Origin: DASRVA01 sp035687745
GTDB taxonomy: Bacteria > Gemmatimonadota > Gemmatimonadetes > JACCXV01 > JAHWKZ01
Direction: 5' to 3'
Length of the DNA: 64,000 bases
Assembly: GCA_035687745.1 (NCBI GenBank)
Contig: DASRVA010000090.1
Coordinates: forward strand, 1 to 64,000
Shown here piece by piece: positions 8,787-17,063 of this stretch. The stretch's first letter is position 1. Every line of letters starts with the position of its first letter. Below the pieces are notes generated by a model, which did no database searches, was not told the origin of the DNA, and saw nothing but the letters and a program-made list of their open reading frames with translations. The position numbers were made by a program, and so were the translations under genes.

Positions 8787-9695
8787 ATGAGGAAGCAAGC
8801 ACACCGTATGGCCGCGCCACTTCTGGCGGCCCTGTTCGCCCTGTCCTGTTCCGACGACGGCCCGAGCGGGCCGGACCTCGGGGACGGCAGGGCGCGGATC
8901 AGCGGGCGCATCACCGCGACCGAGGCGGCGGCCTCGACGGGCCTCGCGGCGCGCGCTCTCGGGCTCGCCCAGGGCGACGACTTCGTCGGCGACGAGGCCT
9001 TGACCGATGTCACGGTAGAGATCGTCGACGGTGGTGGAAGCGTGGTCGCCTCGACCGAGACCGACGACTCCGGCCTGTTCACGGCCGAGGTCGGCGCCGG
9101 CACGTACACCGTGAACCTCCTCGTCGGCGGCGAATCGGTCCTCTCGTTCACGCTGGACGTCCCCGAGGATGGGACGCTGTTCGCGGAGGGCAAGGTCGAC
9201 CTCCTCCCCAACGGAAAGCTCAAGCTGGATCTCCAGATCTTCCGCGACAACGACGGCGATGGCGAGCCCGACGATTCGTTCCGGATCCGGATCCAGGGAC
9301 GGGTCGAGGGCGAGCCGGCCAGCGGCGACGTGGACGTCGTGGCCAGCCAGGACGACATCGAGGACCAGGTCACGATCTGCCACATCCCGCCGGGCAACCT
9401 CGACAACGCCCACACGATCGTGGTCGGCGCTCCGGCCGTGGACGCCCACCTCGCCCACGGCGACTTCGAGGGCGAGTGCGACGGCGAAGACGGCGCGACG
9501 GACGACGATCTCGACGACGACGGCGAAGAGGATGACGCGGACGACGTCAAGGTCCTCGTCTGCCATGTCCCGCCCGGCAACCCCGACAACGAGAACACGA
9601 TCGAGATCTCCGAAGACGCGCTGGAAGCCCATCTCGCGCATGGGGATACCGAAGGCGAGTGCGAGGAGGACGGGAGCGAAGGCGAGGGAGGCTGA
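8787..9695 (+). CDS. Lipoprotein with two CHxPPGN...AHLAHGD repeats
   Basis: A 302-residue predicted lipoprotein starting at ATG 8787, 10 bases after GGAGG. The signal ends in FALSCSDD, anchoring Cys19 or so. The middle is a beta-rich domain with repeated short VT-type strands (carboxypeptidase-regulatory-like). The C-terminal third is strongly acidic and holds two copies of a 36-residue unit, at about 9370-9480 (CHIPPGNLDNAHT, AHLAHGDFEGEC) and 9559-9663 (CHVPPGNPDNENT, AHLAHGDTEGEC). Each repeat has conserved Cys, His and Asp residues and could bind metal. The motif occurs in secreted proteins of several phyla but its function is not known to me. A strong terminator follows. Confidence 0.8.
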   Translation: MRKQAHRMAAPLLAALFALSCSDDGPSGPDLGDGRARISGRITATEAAASTGLAARALGLAQGDDFVGDEALTDVTVEIVDGGGSVVASTETDDSGLFTAEVGAGTYTVNLLVGGESVLSFTLDVPEDGTLFAEGKVDLLPNGKLKLDLQIFRDNDGDGEPDDSFRIRIQGRVEGEPASGDVDVVASQDDIEDQVTICHIPPGNLDNAHTIVVGAPAVDAHLAHGDFEGECDGEDGATDDDLDDDGEEDDADDVKVLVCHVPPGNPDNENTIEISEDALEAHLAHGDTEGECEEDGSEGEGG

Positions 9696-9798
9696 CCCGT
9701 CGGCGGAACCGGTGGAACCCGGCCCCGGTCCTGGGGTAGGGAAAGCCGTTCCGCCATCGTCGTGATTGAAACCGCGGCCCCACGGCGGTGGTGAACGA

Positions 9799-9834
9799 GA
9801 GGGCCCCTCCTCCGGGAGGGGCCCTCACTTTTTG
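9799..9834 (+). terminator. Rho-independent terminator after the repeat lipoprotein
   Basis: A perfect 12-bp GC-rich stem (9799-9810 with 9815-9826) and a TCCG loop are followed by ACTTTTT. It lies about 100 bases after the lipoprotein stop and before the dodecin gene, so the two are separate transcription units. Confidence 0.92.
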
Positions 9835-9944
9835 GCGGTTCCCTCCGTTGCCGGACCGCTCACCCCCGGGTACCATCCCCGCGGACGGTCGTCCCGTCCC
9901 CTGCCCACGCGGGTTAACCGCTTCCCCAGAACGAGGAAACGATC

Positions 9945-10178
9945 ATGGGTGTCCACAAGGTGATCGAGGTTCTGTCGCAGTCCCCCAAGAGCTGGGAGGA
10001 CGCGACCCAGAAGGCGGTGGCCGAGGCGGCCGAGACCGTCGACGACATCAAGTCCGCATACGTGAAGGAGATGCTCGCGGTCGTCGAGAACAATAAAGTG
10101 ACCCAGTATCGGGTGAACCTGAAGGTGACGTTCGAGGTCGCCACCAACCGACCCAAGGGCGCCAGGAAGGCGCGCTAG
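9945..10178 (+). CDS. Dodecin family flavin-binding protein
   Basis: A 77-residue protein of the dodecin family, small proteins that assemble into hollow dodecamers and bind riboflavin or FMN, mainly for flavin storage. The pattern HKVIEVLSQSPKSWEDATQK, then the acidic helix and a closing strand VTQYRVNLKVTFEVA is typical, and the length fits. A ribosome-binding GAGGAAACGATC precedes ATG 9945. The stop shares the palindrome CTAG (10175-10178) with the stop of the convergent murQ gene. Confidence 0.9.
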   Translation: MGVHKVIEVLSQSPKSWEDATQKAVAEAAETVDDIKSAYVKEMLAVVENNKVTQYRVNLKVTFEVATNRPKGARKAR

Positions 10179-11083
10179 CTCTCTTCCCAGGCCCGCCGGA
10201 GGAAGCCCCCGGCCGCGTCGAGGAGCCGCTCGGCCTCGGCGCGGTCGACCCTCCGCCTGCCCATCACGAGCGCCGTCTTGACCCTACCTCCGGCCGCGTT
10301 CAGGAGCCGCTCCGCCTCGGCTTCGGGCACTCCCAACAGGTCGCGCACGATCCGCCGCCCCCGGTCGGCCAGCTTCTCCGAGCCGATCCGGAGGTCCACC
10401 ATCAGGTTGCCGTAGGTCTTCCCGATCCGGACCATGGCCGTGGTCGTCAGCATGTTGAGGATGAGCTTGGTCGCCGTCCCGGCTTTCATGCGCGTCGAGC
10501 CGGCGATGACCTCGGGACCGGTGAGCGGGCCGATCACCAGCTCCACCTCGCCGGCGACCTCGATGTCCTGGCGTGGCACGCATGCGAGAAGGACGGTCCG
10601 CGCGCCCCGTTCGCGAGCTTCGCGCAGCGCCCCGATCGCGTACGGCGTCGTCGAGCCGGCGGCGATCCCGACCACGACGTCGCGCGGCCCGACGGCGAGA
10701 CCGGTCATGGCCGCGGCGCCTTCGTCCGGACGATCCTCCGCCCCCTCCCGGGATCGCGTCAGGGCCTCGGTTCCCCCGGCCAGCACCCCGACCACCATGT
10801 CGGGGTCCGAGCCGAAGGTGGGCGGGCACTCGGCGGCGTCCAGGACCCCGAGCCGGCCGCTTGTCCCGGCCCCCACATAGATCAGGCGCCCGCCCCCGCG
10901 GAACGCGGCCTCGACCATTTTCGCGGCCAGCTCGATGTCGTCCAGGACCTCGCCCACGGCCTCGAACGCACGCCGGTCCTCGGCATGGATCAGCTCCAGG
11001 ATGGCGCGGGTCTCGAGGGTGTCGAGCTCGGTCGTGCGGGGATTGACGGCCTCGGTCAGGAGACGGGACCGATCCCGCTTCAC
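10175..11083 (-). CDS. murQ: N-acetylmuramic acid 6-phosphate etherase
   Basis: A 302-residue SIS-domain enzyme that cleaves the lactyl ether of MurNAc-6-phosphate to give GlcNAc-6-phosphate and D-lactate. The SIS glycine loop YVGAGTSGRLG (about 70-79) is followed by LDAAECPPTFG, whose glutamate (about E85) matches the catalytic residue of E. coli MurQ, and by REGAEDRPDEG with the second acidic residue. GIAAGSTTPYAIGAL, GPEVIAGSTRMKAGTATK and LNMLTTTAMVRIGKTYGN complete the signature. GTG 11083 is preferred because it overlaps the upstream stop. It performs the step after AnmK in the same pathway. Confidence 0.95.
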   Translation of the reverse strand: MKRDRSRLLTEAVNPRTTELDTLETRAILELIHAEDRRAFEAVGEVLDDIELAAKMVEAAFRGGGRLIYVGAGTSGRLGVLDAAECPPTFGSDPDMVVGVLAGGTEALTRSREGAEDRPDEGAAAMTGLAVGPRDVVVGIAAGSTTPYAIGALREARERGARTVLLACVPRQDIEVAGEVELVIGPLTGPEVIAGSTRMKAGTATKLILNMLTTTAMVRIGKTYGNLMVDLRIGSEKLADRGRRIVRDLLGVPEAEAERLLNAAGGRVKTALVMGRRRVDRAEAERLLDAAGGFLRRAWEES

Positions 11084-11478
11084 GGGAAGTCGAGGACCTC
11101 GACGGAGAAAGTCCGCTGGACCGAAAGGGCGAGCGCGCTCGACTCGGTGACGGTGACCCGGAAGTCGGGGTCGCGTCGCGGGACGGCGCGGAAGCTGACC
11201 ACGCGGTCGCCGCCGTCCAGCTGGCGCATCCCCTCGAGGAGGAACGCCTCGCCCCGGTTCGCCTTCTCGAGCTGTACCTCGAGCGGGAACTCCACCCCGC
11301 GGGCCCGCGTGATCGTGACCTGGATGTCGATCGCCGACTTGGTCTCGATCTCGGCCGGGGCCTGGATGGTGAAGTCCAGCAGGGGCGGCCCGTCTATGCC
11401 GGCGGGACCGCCATCGTCGGCGCAGCCGATCCACGCGGCGGTCGCGCCGACCATCAGCAGAACCGAAAGACCTCTCAT
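11080..11478 (-). CDS. Small lipoprotein of unknown function
   Basis: A 132-residue predicted lipoprotein. The signal ends in AAWIGCADD, placing the lipidated cysteine near residue 19. The rest looks like one immunoglobulin-like beta domain (LDFTIQAPAEIETKSAIDIQ, VTITRARGVEFPLEV, FSVEVLDF). I do not recognise the family. The ATG overlaps the stop of the upstream PLP enzyme (ATGA) and its own stop overlaps the murQ start (GTGA), so the three genes form one operon. A sensor or scaffold linked to wall recycling is possible but only from position. Confidence 0.6.
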   Translation of the reverse strand: MRGLSVLLMVGATAAWIGCADDGGPAGIDGPPLLDFTIQAPAEIETKSAIDIQVTITRARGVEFPLEVQLEKANRGEAFLLEGMRQLDGGDRVVSFRAVPRRDPDFRVTVTESSALALSVQRTFSVEVLDFP

Positions 11479-12899
11479 CGCTGGCCTCCGTTGGTCAGGT
11501 AGCTGAGCACGTCGAACTTGGTGAGGATCCCCACGAAGTGGCGCCCTCTCCGAACGAGCAGGGCGCTGTCTCCGCCCGTCAGGTGGCCGATCACGTCCTT
11601 CATGCTGTCGCCTTCGTCGATGGTCGGGAAGGGCCGCTCCAGGTAGCTGTCGAGGGGCTGCTCCAGCGCGCCCGGGTCGGCCAGCACGCGGTTCAGCAGC
11701 GTCCCCTCGGAGAGGCTCCCCTTCTGCTCGTCCTCCTCGATGACCGGGAGCTGGCTCACGTTGTACTTCTCCATCAGGTCGAGGGCCTCGCGGACCTTGG
11801 CGTCGGCGCGGATCATGATGAGGGGGGGGATGTCAGCCCGCGCCTTCCGCTCGAGGAGATAGGCGACCTCGATCCGCTCGTCCTCGAGCATCCGGTTTTC
11901 CCGCATCCATTCGTCGGAGTGGAATTTCGAGAGATACCGCTCACCGATATCGCAGAGCATCGCCACGACCGGCCGCTCCGGATCGTCGATCTCGCGCGCC
12001 ACCTGGAGCGCCACTGTGACGATCGTGCCTGAGGAGCCGCCGACGAACAGGCCTTCCTCGCGCGTCAGCCGCCGCGCCATCTGGAACGACTGCTTGTCGC
12101 TCACGCACCGCACCTCGTCGATGTACTCGATGTCGAGGGTCCCCGGGACCTTGTCCATGCCGATTCCCTCGACCATGTAGGTCTTCCCTTCGCCGACCTC
12201 CCCCGTCTCCTTGTACCGCTTCAGGATCGACCCGTCGGGATCGGCCACGACCGTTCGAATCTCGGGATTTCGTTCCTTCAGGTACCGGCCCACTCCGCTC
12301 ATCGTGCCGCCGGTCCCAGAGCCGGTCACGAAGGCGGCGATCCGCCCGCGTGTCTGGTCCCAGATCTCGGGCCCGGTGAGCCGGAAGTGCGCCTCCGTGT
12401 TGGCCCGGTTGTAGAACTGGTTGGCGAAGACCGCGTTCGGAATGTCCTCGGCGATCTTGCGGGCGGTGTTCAGGTAGTAGTCGGGGTGGTCCGGGGAAAC
12501 GGCGGTTGGCGTGATCACGATCCGGGCACCGAACGCCTTCAGGAGCCGTTGCTTCTCCAAGCTCATCTTGTCGGGCATCACGAAGACGCAGCGGTAACCC
12601 TTGTTGACGGCCGCCATCGCCAGCGCCAGTCCCGTGTTTCCGGCGGTCGCTTCCACGACCGTCCCGCCGTGCCTGAGGGTGCCCGCCTCCTCCGCCGCCT
12701 CGATGATCGCCAGGCCGATCCGGTCCTTGATGCTCCCGCCCGGGCTCAGGTACTCGGCCTTGCCGTAGACGGGTGTCCGGATCCCCCGGGTTACACGCCG
12801 GAGCCGGATCAGCGGGGTCTGATTGAGCGCCTCGAGGACGTTCTCGTAGACACGACGGGCAGGGTCGTGCAGGTCGGGCGGCATGACAATGGGCAACAT
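11475..12899 (-). CDS. Cystathionine beta-synthase-like PLP enzyme with CBS domains
   Basis: A 474-residue cytosolic enzyme of the fold-type II PLP family. LNQTPLIRL opens the catalytic domain, K58 in SPGGSIKDRIG is the Schiff-base lysine, EATAGNTGLALAMAA binds substrate, and GSGTGGTMSGVGRYLK binds the PLP phosphate. Two CBS modules fill about residues 340-470. The architecture matches cystathionine beta-synthase (serine plus homocysteine), though O-acetylserine sulfhydrylase-like activity is possible. First gene of the operon with the lipoprotein and murQ. A TATGTT box overlaps the first codon, so translation may really start at the ATG five codons downstream (12884). Confidence 0.88.
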   Translation of the reverse strand: MLPIVMPPDLHDPARRVYENVLEALNQTPLIRLRRVTRGIRTPVYGKAEYLSPGGSIKDRIGLAIIEAAEEAGTLRHGGTVVEATAGNTGLALAMAAVNKGYRCVFVMPDKMSLEKQRLLKAFGARIVITPTAVSPDHPDYYLNTARKIAEDIPNAVFANQFYNRANTEAHFRLTGPEIWDQTRGRIAAFVTGSGTGGTMSGVGRYLKERNPEIRTVVADPDGSILKRYKETGEVGEGKTYMVEGIGMDKVPGTLDIEYIDEVRCVSDKQSFQMARRLTREEGLFVGGSSGTIVTVALQVAREIDDPERPVVAMLCDIGERYLSKFHSDEWMRENRMLEDERIEVAYLLERKARADIPPLIMIRADAKVREALDLMEKYNVSQLPVIEEDEQKGSLSEGTLLNRVLADPGALEQPLDSYLERPFPTIDEGDSMKDVIGHLTGGDSALLVRRGRHFVGILTKFDVLSYLTNGGQR

Positions 12900-12963
12900 A
12901 GATTGCGGTCAGAAGCCGAGCAAGCGCAAGAGAAACGACTAAATTGCGCCTTTGCTTCTCGTT

Positions 12964-13896
12964 TCACGGGCGGCCAGCCCGCGCCTCAACCACATAACCC
13001 AGCACGTTCGCGATCTGGGCCAGGGCCAGCAGGGCGGACAACGAGGGCGCGCGTAGGCCGGCCCCGCGCCTCACGGGGTGCGCCAGCAGCCCGGCATAAA
13101 AGCGCAGCGGCTCGGGCCTCACGGGAGCCTCCCCCCTCTCCGCCCGCCGGGCGTGGTAGCCATGCGCTCCACGCCCGTAGCCGAAGTGCTGCCGCCAGAA
13201 GTGGACCCAATCCAGCGCGTGTGAGTGTCGAACCACGGCATCGGGCACGTACCACATTCCGTGCCCGGCCCCATGCCAGCGATCGCAGAGATCCCTGTCC
13301 TCGGCCGCAGCGCGTGGAAAGGACGCATGGAACCCGCCCACCTGCAAAAACAGCTCGGTCGGCATTGCCATGTTGTTCGAGGTGAGAAAGCGCGCGCCTT
13401 GCTCAGAGGAATTGTAGTACTCGTAGAGATAGGACACGAGCTGCTGGCTCGCCTCGGAGAACAAATTCGTCGAGAGAGCGTTCACGGTCCTCCCGCCCAG
13501 CATCGCACGCGGCGAGCGCTCGAACCTCGCCGCCAGTTCGAGCAGCCAGCGCTGCTCGGGAGCGCAGTCGTCATCCGTAAAAACCACATACTCATGACGA
13601 GCGTGCGCGACGCCGGCGTTCCGAGCCGCGGCGGGGCCTGCAGCCTCCTGCTCGACAAGCTGGACATCGATGCGTCCGCGAAAGCGCTCCACAACCGGCC
13701 GGGGCGACTCGGCGCTTCCGTCATCGACGATCACCACGTGCATTCGATGTCGGGGATACACGATGCCGGTCAATGCGTCGAGACACGCCGTCAGTTGGCG
13801 GGGTCGGTCCCGCGTCGGCACGACGATCGTCATTCCAGGAACGGCGCTCCCAGCCGACCCGACCGGATCAGAGGATTGGGGACCGTGAGAGTCCAT
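12964..13896 (-). CDS. Glycosyltransferase family 2
   Basis: A 310-residue GT-A fold glycosyltransferase, likely cytosolic at the membrane face. TIVVPTRDRPRQLTACLDAL begins the nucleotide-sugar domain, VVIVDDGSAE gives the first acidic motif, and EYVVFTDDDCAPEQRWL holds the DXD-like metal site. EDRDLCDRW is the usual acidic catalytic region. A hydrophobic stretch near the C-terminus may touch the membrane. Sugar donor and acceptor are unknown. It is the last gene of a tight minus-strand run, three bases after the oxidoreductase stop, in a surface-glycan context. Confidence 0.88.
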   Translation of the reverse strand: MDSHGPQSSDPVGSAGSAVPGMTIVVPTRDRPRQLTACLDALTGIVYPRHRMHVVIVDDGSAESPRPVVERFRGRIDVQLVEQEAAGPAAARNAGVAHARHEYVVFTDDDCAPEQRWLLELAARFERSPRAMLGGRTVNALSTNLFSEASQQLVSYLYEYYNSSEQGARFLTSNNMAMPTELFLQVGGFHASFPRAAAEDRDLCDRWHGAGHGMWYVPDAVVRHSHALDWVHFWRQHFGYGRGAHGYHARRAERGEAPVRPEPLRFYAGLLAHPVRRGAGLRAPSLSALLALAQIANVLGYVVEARAGRP

Positions 13897-13899
13897 CGA

Positions 13900-14937
13900 T
13901 CAGGCCACCGGCTCGGCGGCCGGCCCGACGAGGAGCGACTTCCGCGTTCGCGCCGATTCGACGGCGGCCTCCGCCAATTCGAGCGCACGGAGTCCATCCG
14001 CGAGGGAGGGCAGCTGCTCGGGTGAACCTCGAACCGCTCGCACGAAAGCCCCGAGGGCGAGTCGATACGAGGGTTCGCCCGCTGGGCGGCTGGCTTCGCG
14101 TGCGGCGTCCCATGCCAGTCGGGCTCCCCGTTCGATGGCGCTCCGCCGGTCGTGTCTGAAATGCCGCTCCACGTACTGCACACGGCCGGCGAGACGATCC
14201 AATGACAGGATCCCTCGTTCTCCGATGATCTCGAATCGGTCGACCTCGGGGCCGCCGAGGACGAACAGGCAATCGGCGATCGATTCATCGGTCAAGGCGA
14301 GCGTAACGAATGCGGTGTCCCCTTCGGCGAGACGCGATGAGAGGGTCGTGGTCACTTCCCTCACTTCCTCCCCGGTGACATGGCGGATCAGGTCGAGATG
14401 ATGGGAGCCCAGCTCGACCAGCGCCCCGCCCCCGCGCGATGGCGACGATCGCCACTCCCGGCGATCGTCTTCCGGAGATGAAAACAGGGTCCGAATCGCG
14501 ATCCTGGCGCCGACCTCTCCCGCCTCGAACCGTCGCGCGAGCTCGCCGATCCCCGGGTGGAAACGGTAGTTGAACCCCATTGCCGCGATCCGCGTCGAAG
14601 CACTCCAGGCCTCGGCCATGGCCCGGGCCTCGGTCGTCCGGGTCGCGATCGGCTTCTCGAGGTAGAGATGGGTTCCGCAGGAGAGCGCTCGAAGCGCGGC
14701 CTCAACGTGGTGCTCCGGAGGCGTGCACACGACCAGCGCATCGGGCATCCCCGAACCGAGGAGATCCTCGAGCGACTCGAACACCGGCGTGTCCGCCCAC
14801 CGGGCCTGCACCAACCTCCGGCGCTTCGCGTCCGGGTCTACCACGCCCTCGATGACGACTCCTGGAAGCTGTCTCAGGTTGGGAAGGTGAACGTGTTCGG
14901 CGATCCGCCCGGCTCCGAGCACGGCGATCCTGACCAC
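13900..14937 (-). CDS. Gfo/Idh/MocA family oxidoreductase
   Basis: A 345-residue NAD(P)-dependent dehydrogenase. VVRIAVLGAGRIAEHVHLPN is the Rossmann glycine loop, and YLEKPIATR carries the EKP motif whose lysine is catalytic in the family. The C-terminal beta-sheet domain includes GGGALVELGSHHLDLIRH, the usual substrate-site histidines. Enzymes like this often oxidise or reduce sugar nucleotides in glycan clusters. GTG 14937 places the Rossmann strand at the start; a longer form from ATG 15030 would overlap the sulfotransferase gene and adds a tail with no family support. Confidence 0.85.
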   Translation of the reverse strand: MVRIAVLGAGRIAEHVHLPNLRQLPGVVIEGVVDPDAKRRRLVQARWADTPVFESLEDLLGSGMPDALVVCTPPEHHVEAALRALSCGTHLYLEKPIATRTTEARAMAEAWSASTRIAAMGFNYRFHPGIGELARRFEAGEVGARIAIRTLFSSPEDDRREWRSSPSRGGGALVELGSHHLDLIRHVTGEEVREVTTTLSSRLAEGDTAFVTLALTDESIADCLFVLGGPEVDRFEIIGERGILSLDRLAGRVQYVERHFRHDRRSAIERGARLAWDAAREASRPAGEPSYRLALGAFVRAVRGSPEQLPSLADGLRALELAEAAVESARTRKSLLVGPAAEPVA

Positions 14938-15017
14938 GCTCGCTGGGAACAAGGGTCCGGACGCACGGGATCGGGCGAGTCGCCCGATAAAGAAGTGCCG
15001 CGAGCGGGTGGTTGGCG

Positions 15018-15878
15018 TCACACCGACCACCCCTTCAACGACAGGCCCGTGAAGGCCCGGAGCTGCGCGACGTCGTCACGGAACTGGTCCGCGAGCCATT
15101 CGCGCGCCGGGTCGCTCAGACGGGGCCTTGGAATCGCGCGTGAGAACGGCAGGAACATGAGACGCTTCGCACCCCAGCCCCAGGGTCGAGGAAGACGATC
15201 GAGTCGACCCTCGAGCCCCGTCGAGGCCAGGCGCTCCCCCAGCGGGGTCTTCTTGCGAAGGAAGGACGATCGATGTCGCTCCAATCGATACAGTGGAGAG
15301 CTGAACTCGGGATCCACGCCGATGAACCGGAAGATCCGTTGCATGGCTTCGCTTCGCCGATGACGCAGATCGTCGCTGTCCACGACGAGGATCCGATCCG
15401 CGGGGTAATACTCAAGAAAGGCACATAGCTGTCGCCAGTACTGGCTACGCCCCACATAGATGATGTTGCGGATCGCTTCGTCGATCGGCGGGATCTCGCC
15501 ATCTTCGCTGTAGAGGTGGACCCAGTGCGAGATCACGCGCTCGATGGGATCCCGGACCAGGTAGATGAGCCTGGCGTCGGGGATCACCGAATGCATCCGC
15601 TCCGGCACGCCTGGGAAACGGTCGCGCGCCGTGTAGTTGGGAGAAGCCTCGCCGCGGACCCTGGTGTCGCGAAACTGCGACGCGTACCACTCCGCGCCTC
15701 GCCGCCACTGCCTGTCCTCGATGAAGAAATCGAGCTCTTTCTCCGCGGACATGGATATCTGGGGATGCCGGCGAAGATAGGAATGGAGGCTCGACGTGCC
15801 GCACTTCATACCACCGATCACGACCAGGTTGGGGAGAAATCCCTTCTTTCGCGACACCGGGGGCACCTCGAGGCTCAC
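15018..15878 (-). CDS. Sulfotransferase (PAPS-dependent)
   Basis: A 286-residue protein of the P-loop sulfotransferase family, which moves a sulfuryl group from PAPS to a carbohydrate or lipid acceptor. VIGGMKCGTSSLHSYL (about 20-35) is the 5'-phosphosulfate loop, and RLIYLVRDPIERVISHW is the 3'-phosphate-binding motif. ASPNYTARDRFPGVPERM matches heparan-sulfate-type and bacterial sulfotransferases. The GTG start overlaps the stop of the glycosyltransferase upstream (GTGA). Its place among glycosyltransferases suggests that a surface polysaccharide or glycolipid is sulfated. Confidence 0.9.
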   Translation of the reverse strand: MSLEVPPVSRKKGFLPNLVVIGGMKCGTSSLHSYLRRHPQISMSAEKELDFFIEDRQWRRGAEWYASQFRDTRVRGEASPNYTARDRFPGVPERMHSVIPDARLIYLVRDPIERVISHWVHLYSEDGEIPPIDEAIRNIIYVGRSQYWRQLCAFLEYYPADRILVVDSDDLRHRRSEAMQRIFRFIGVDPEFSSPLYRLERHRSSFLRKKTPLGERLASTGLEGRLDRLPRPWGWGAKRLMFLPFSRAIPRPRLSDPAREWLADQFRDDVAQLRAFTGLSLKGWSV

Positions 15879-17059
15879 GCCCCGGCAAGCCGGCGGTAGA
15901 TCCCGATCATCCGCTCCACGAACGGACCCAGCGCATACCGCTCCCGGGCCTTTACCTCTCCGGCCCGGGCCAGCCGGCGCCTCAACTCCCTGTTTTCCAG
16001 GAGCGCCAGCAGCGCCTCGGCGAGAGCCTCCGGATCACCGGGTGGCACGAGCATTCCGGTGCGGTCCTGCTCGACCACCTCGCCAAGTCCACCGATATCG
16101 CTGGCCACCACAGGGGTTCCCCGCATCATCGCCTCGGCGGCCACGAGCCCGAAGGGCTCTTCCCACAGGGACGGCACGACCTGGACGGCGACGGTCGCGA
16201 GCCGGCGGTCGACCTCCTCTCGCGGGAGCCAGCCCGTGATCTCCACACGCTCAGCCAGCTTTGACGCCTTGATCCGGCGTTCGATGGTGGGTCTTTCCGG
16301 ACCGTCTCCAACAAGAACCAGGCGCGCTCGCGGCTGGCGCCTGACGACGATCTGGAACGCGTCCAACAGCACCCGCACGCCCTTCTCGGCCACAAATCGT
16401 CCCGCGAAACCGATTGCATGAGGCTCGATCTCGTTCTCCGCGGCCACCCAGGCAGGTCTCGGCACCGCATTCGGAACCACTTCGACCGGGGAGATGCCGG
16501 CACGTTCCACGAGCACCTTCAGCCGGTTCGATGGAGCGACGAACGCATCGAAGACGTCCCGGCCGCGCTCTAGAAGCGATCGCTGGAGCATGAGCGGCAG
16601 CCAGTCGTGAACTCCGAGGCAGCGATTCCTCAGGCACGCGATCCCCCATGGAACCTCGCACGGCCTTCCGTCCGGCAACCGCTTGGTCCCGAGCGGGCAG
16701 ATGGCTCGAAACCACTGGACATGGTGCAGCGCCGGCACGTCTCGGAGGGGCTCGAGGATCGACGGAGAAAGCTGGGTCAGGAAGAGGGCGACGTGGACCA
16801 CGTCCGGCCGGAACTCGCGGATCGCGTGCCGCATCGCTCGTCGGGCGGAAGGATTCAAGGCCTGGAGCGGAGTTCGCATGGCCGTGAGGGTTCCGGCACA
16901 CGCGTAATCGGCGTTCCATGGGGCTCCCTCAGGGCGCGCACGGCTCGCCAGCAGCCGCGCATCATGACCCCTCGCTCGCAGCAGGCTGCGGAGGTTCTGG
17001 ATGAGGATCTCGGCGCCCCCCGTCGCCGAGGCGTAGTCGTTCACCAGCAAGACCCGCAA
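15875..17059 (-). CDS. Glycosyltransferase family 4
   Basis: A 394-residue GT-B fold transferase. The N-terminal half opens with RVLLVNDYASATGGAEI, a typical acceptor-side loop. The donor half has VVPNAVPR, AIGFAGRFVAEKGVRVLLDA, LVLVGDGPE and the EX7E-type motif EEPFGLVAAEAMMRGTPVVA. FRAICPLGTKRLPDGRPCEV, with several cysteines further on, marks a subgroup common in cell-surface glycan clusters. TTG 17059 is the start that fits the first strand. The gene overlaps the sulfotransferase and is four bases from the GT2 gene upstream, so it is co-transcribed. Confidence 0.9.
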   Translation of the reverse strand: MRVLLVNDYASATGGAEILIQNLRSLLRARGHDARLLASRARPEGAPWNADYACAGTLTAMRTPLQALNPSARRAMRHAIREFRPDVVHVALFLTQLSPSILEPLRDVPALHHVQWFRAICPLGTKRLPDGRPCEVPWGIACLRNRCLGVHDWLPLMLQRSLLERGRDVFDAFVAPSNRLKVLVERAGISPVEVVPNAVPRPAWVAAENEIEPHAIGFAGRFVAEKGVRVLLDAFQIVVRRQPRARLVLVGDGPERPTIERRIKASKLAERVEITGWLPREEVDRRLATVAVQVVPSLWEEPFGLVAAEAMMRGTPVVASDIGGLGEVVEQDRTGMLVPPGDPEALAEALLALLENRELRRRLARAGEVKARERYALGPFVERMIGIYRRLAGA

Positions 17060-17063
17060 CCGT

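Noticed and set aside
7262..9535. Very long plus-strand frame across anmK and the repeat lipoprotein
   Set aside because: Composition is a high-GC artefact and it contradicts two strongly supported genes.
9799..9834. Hairpin as an attachment site or REP element
   Set aside because: Single copy, directly after a gene end, followed by T5: it is an ordinary terminator.
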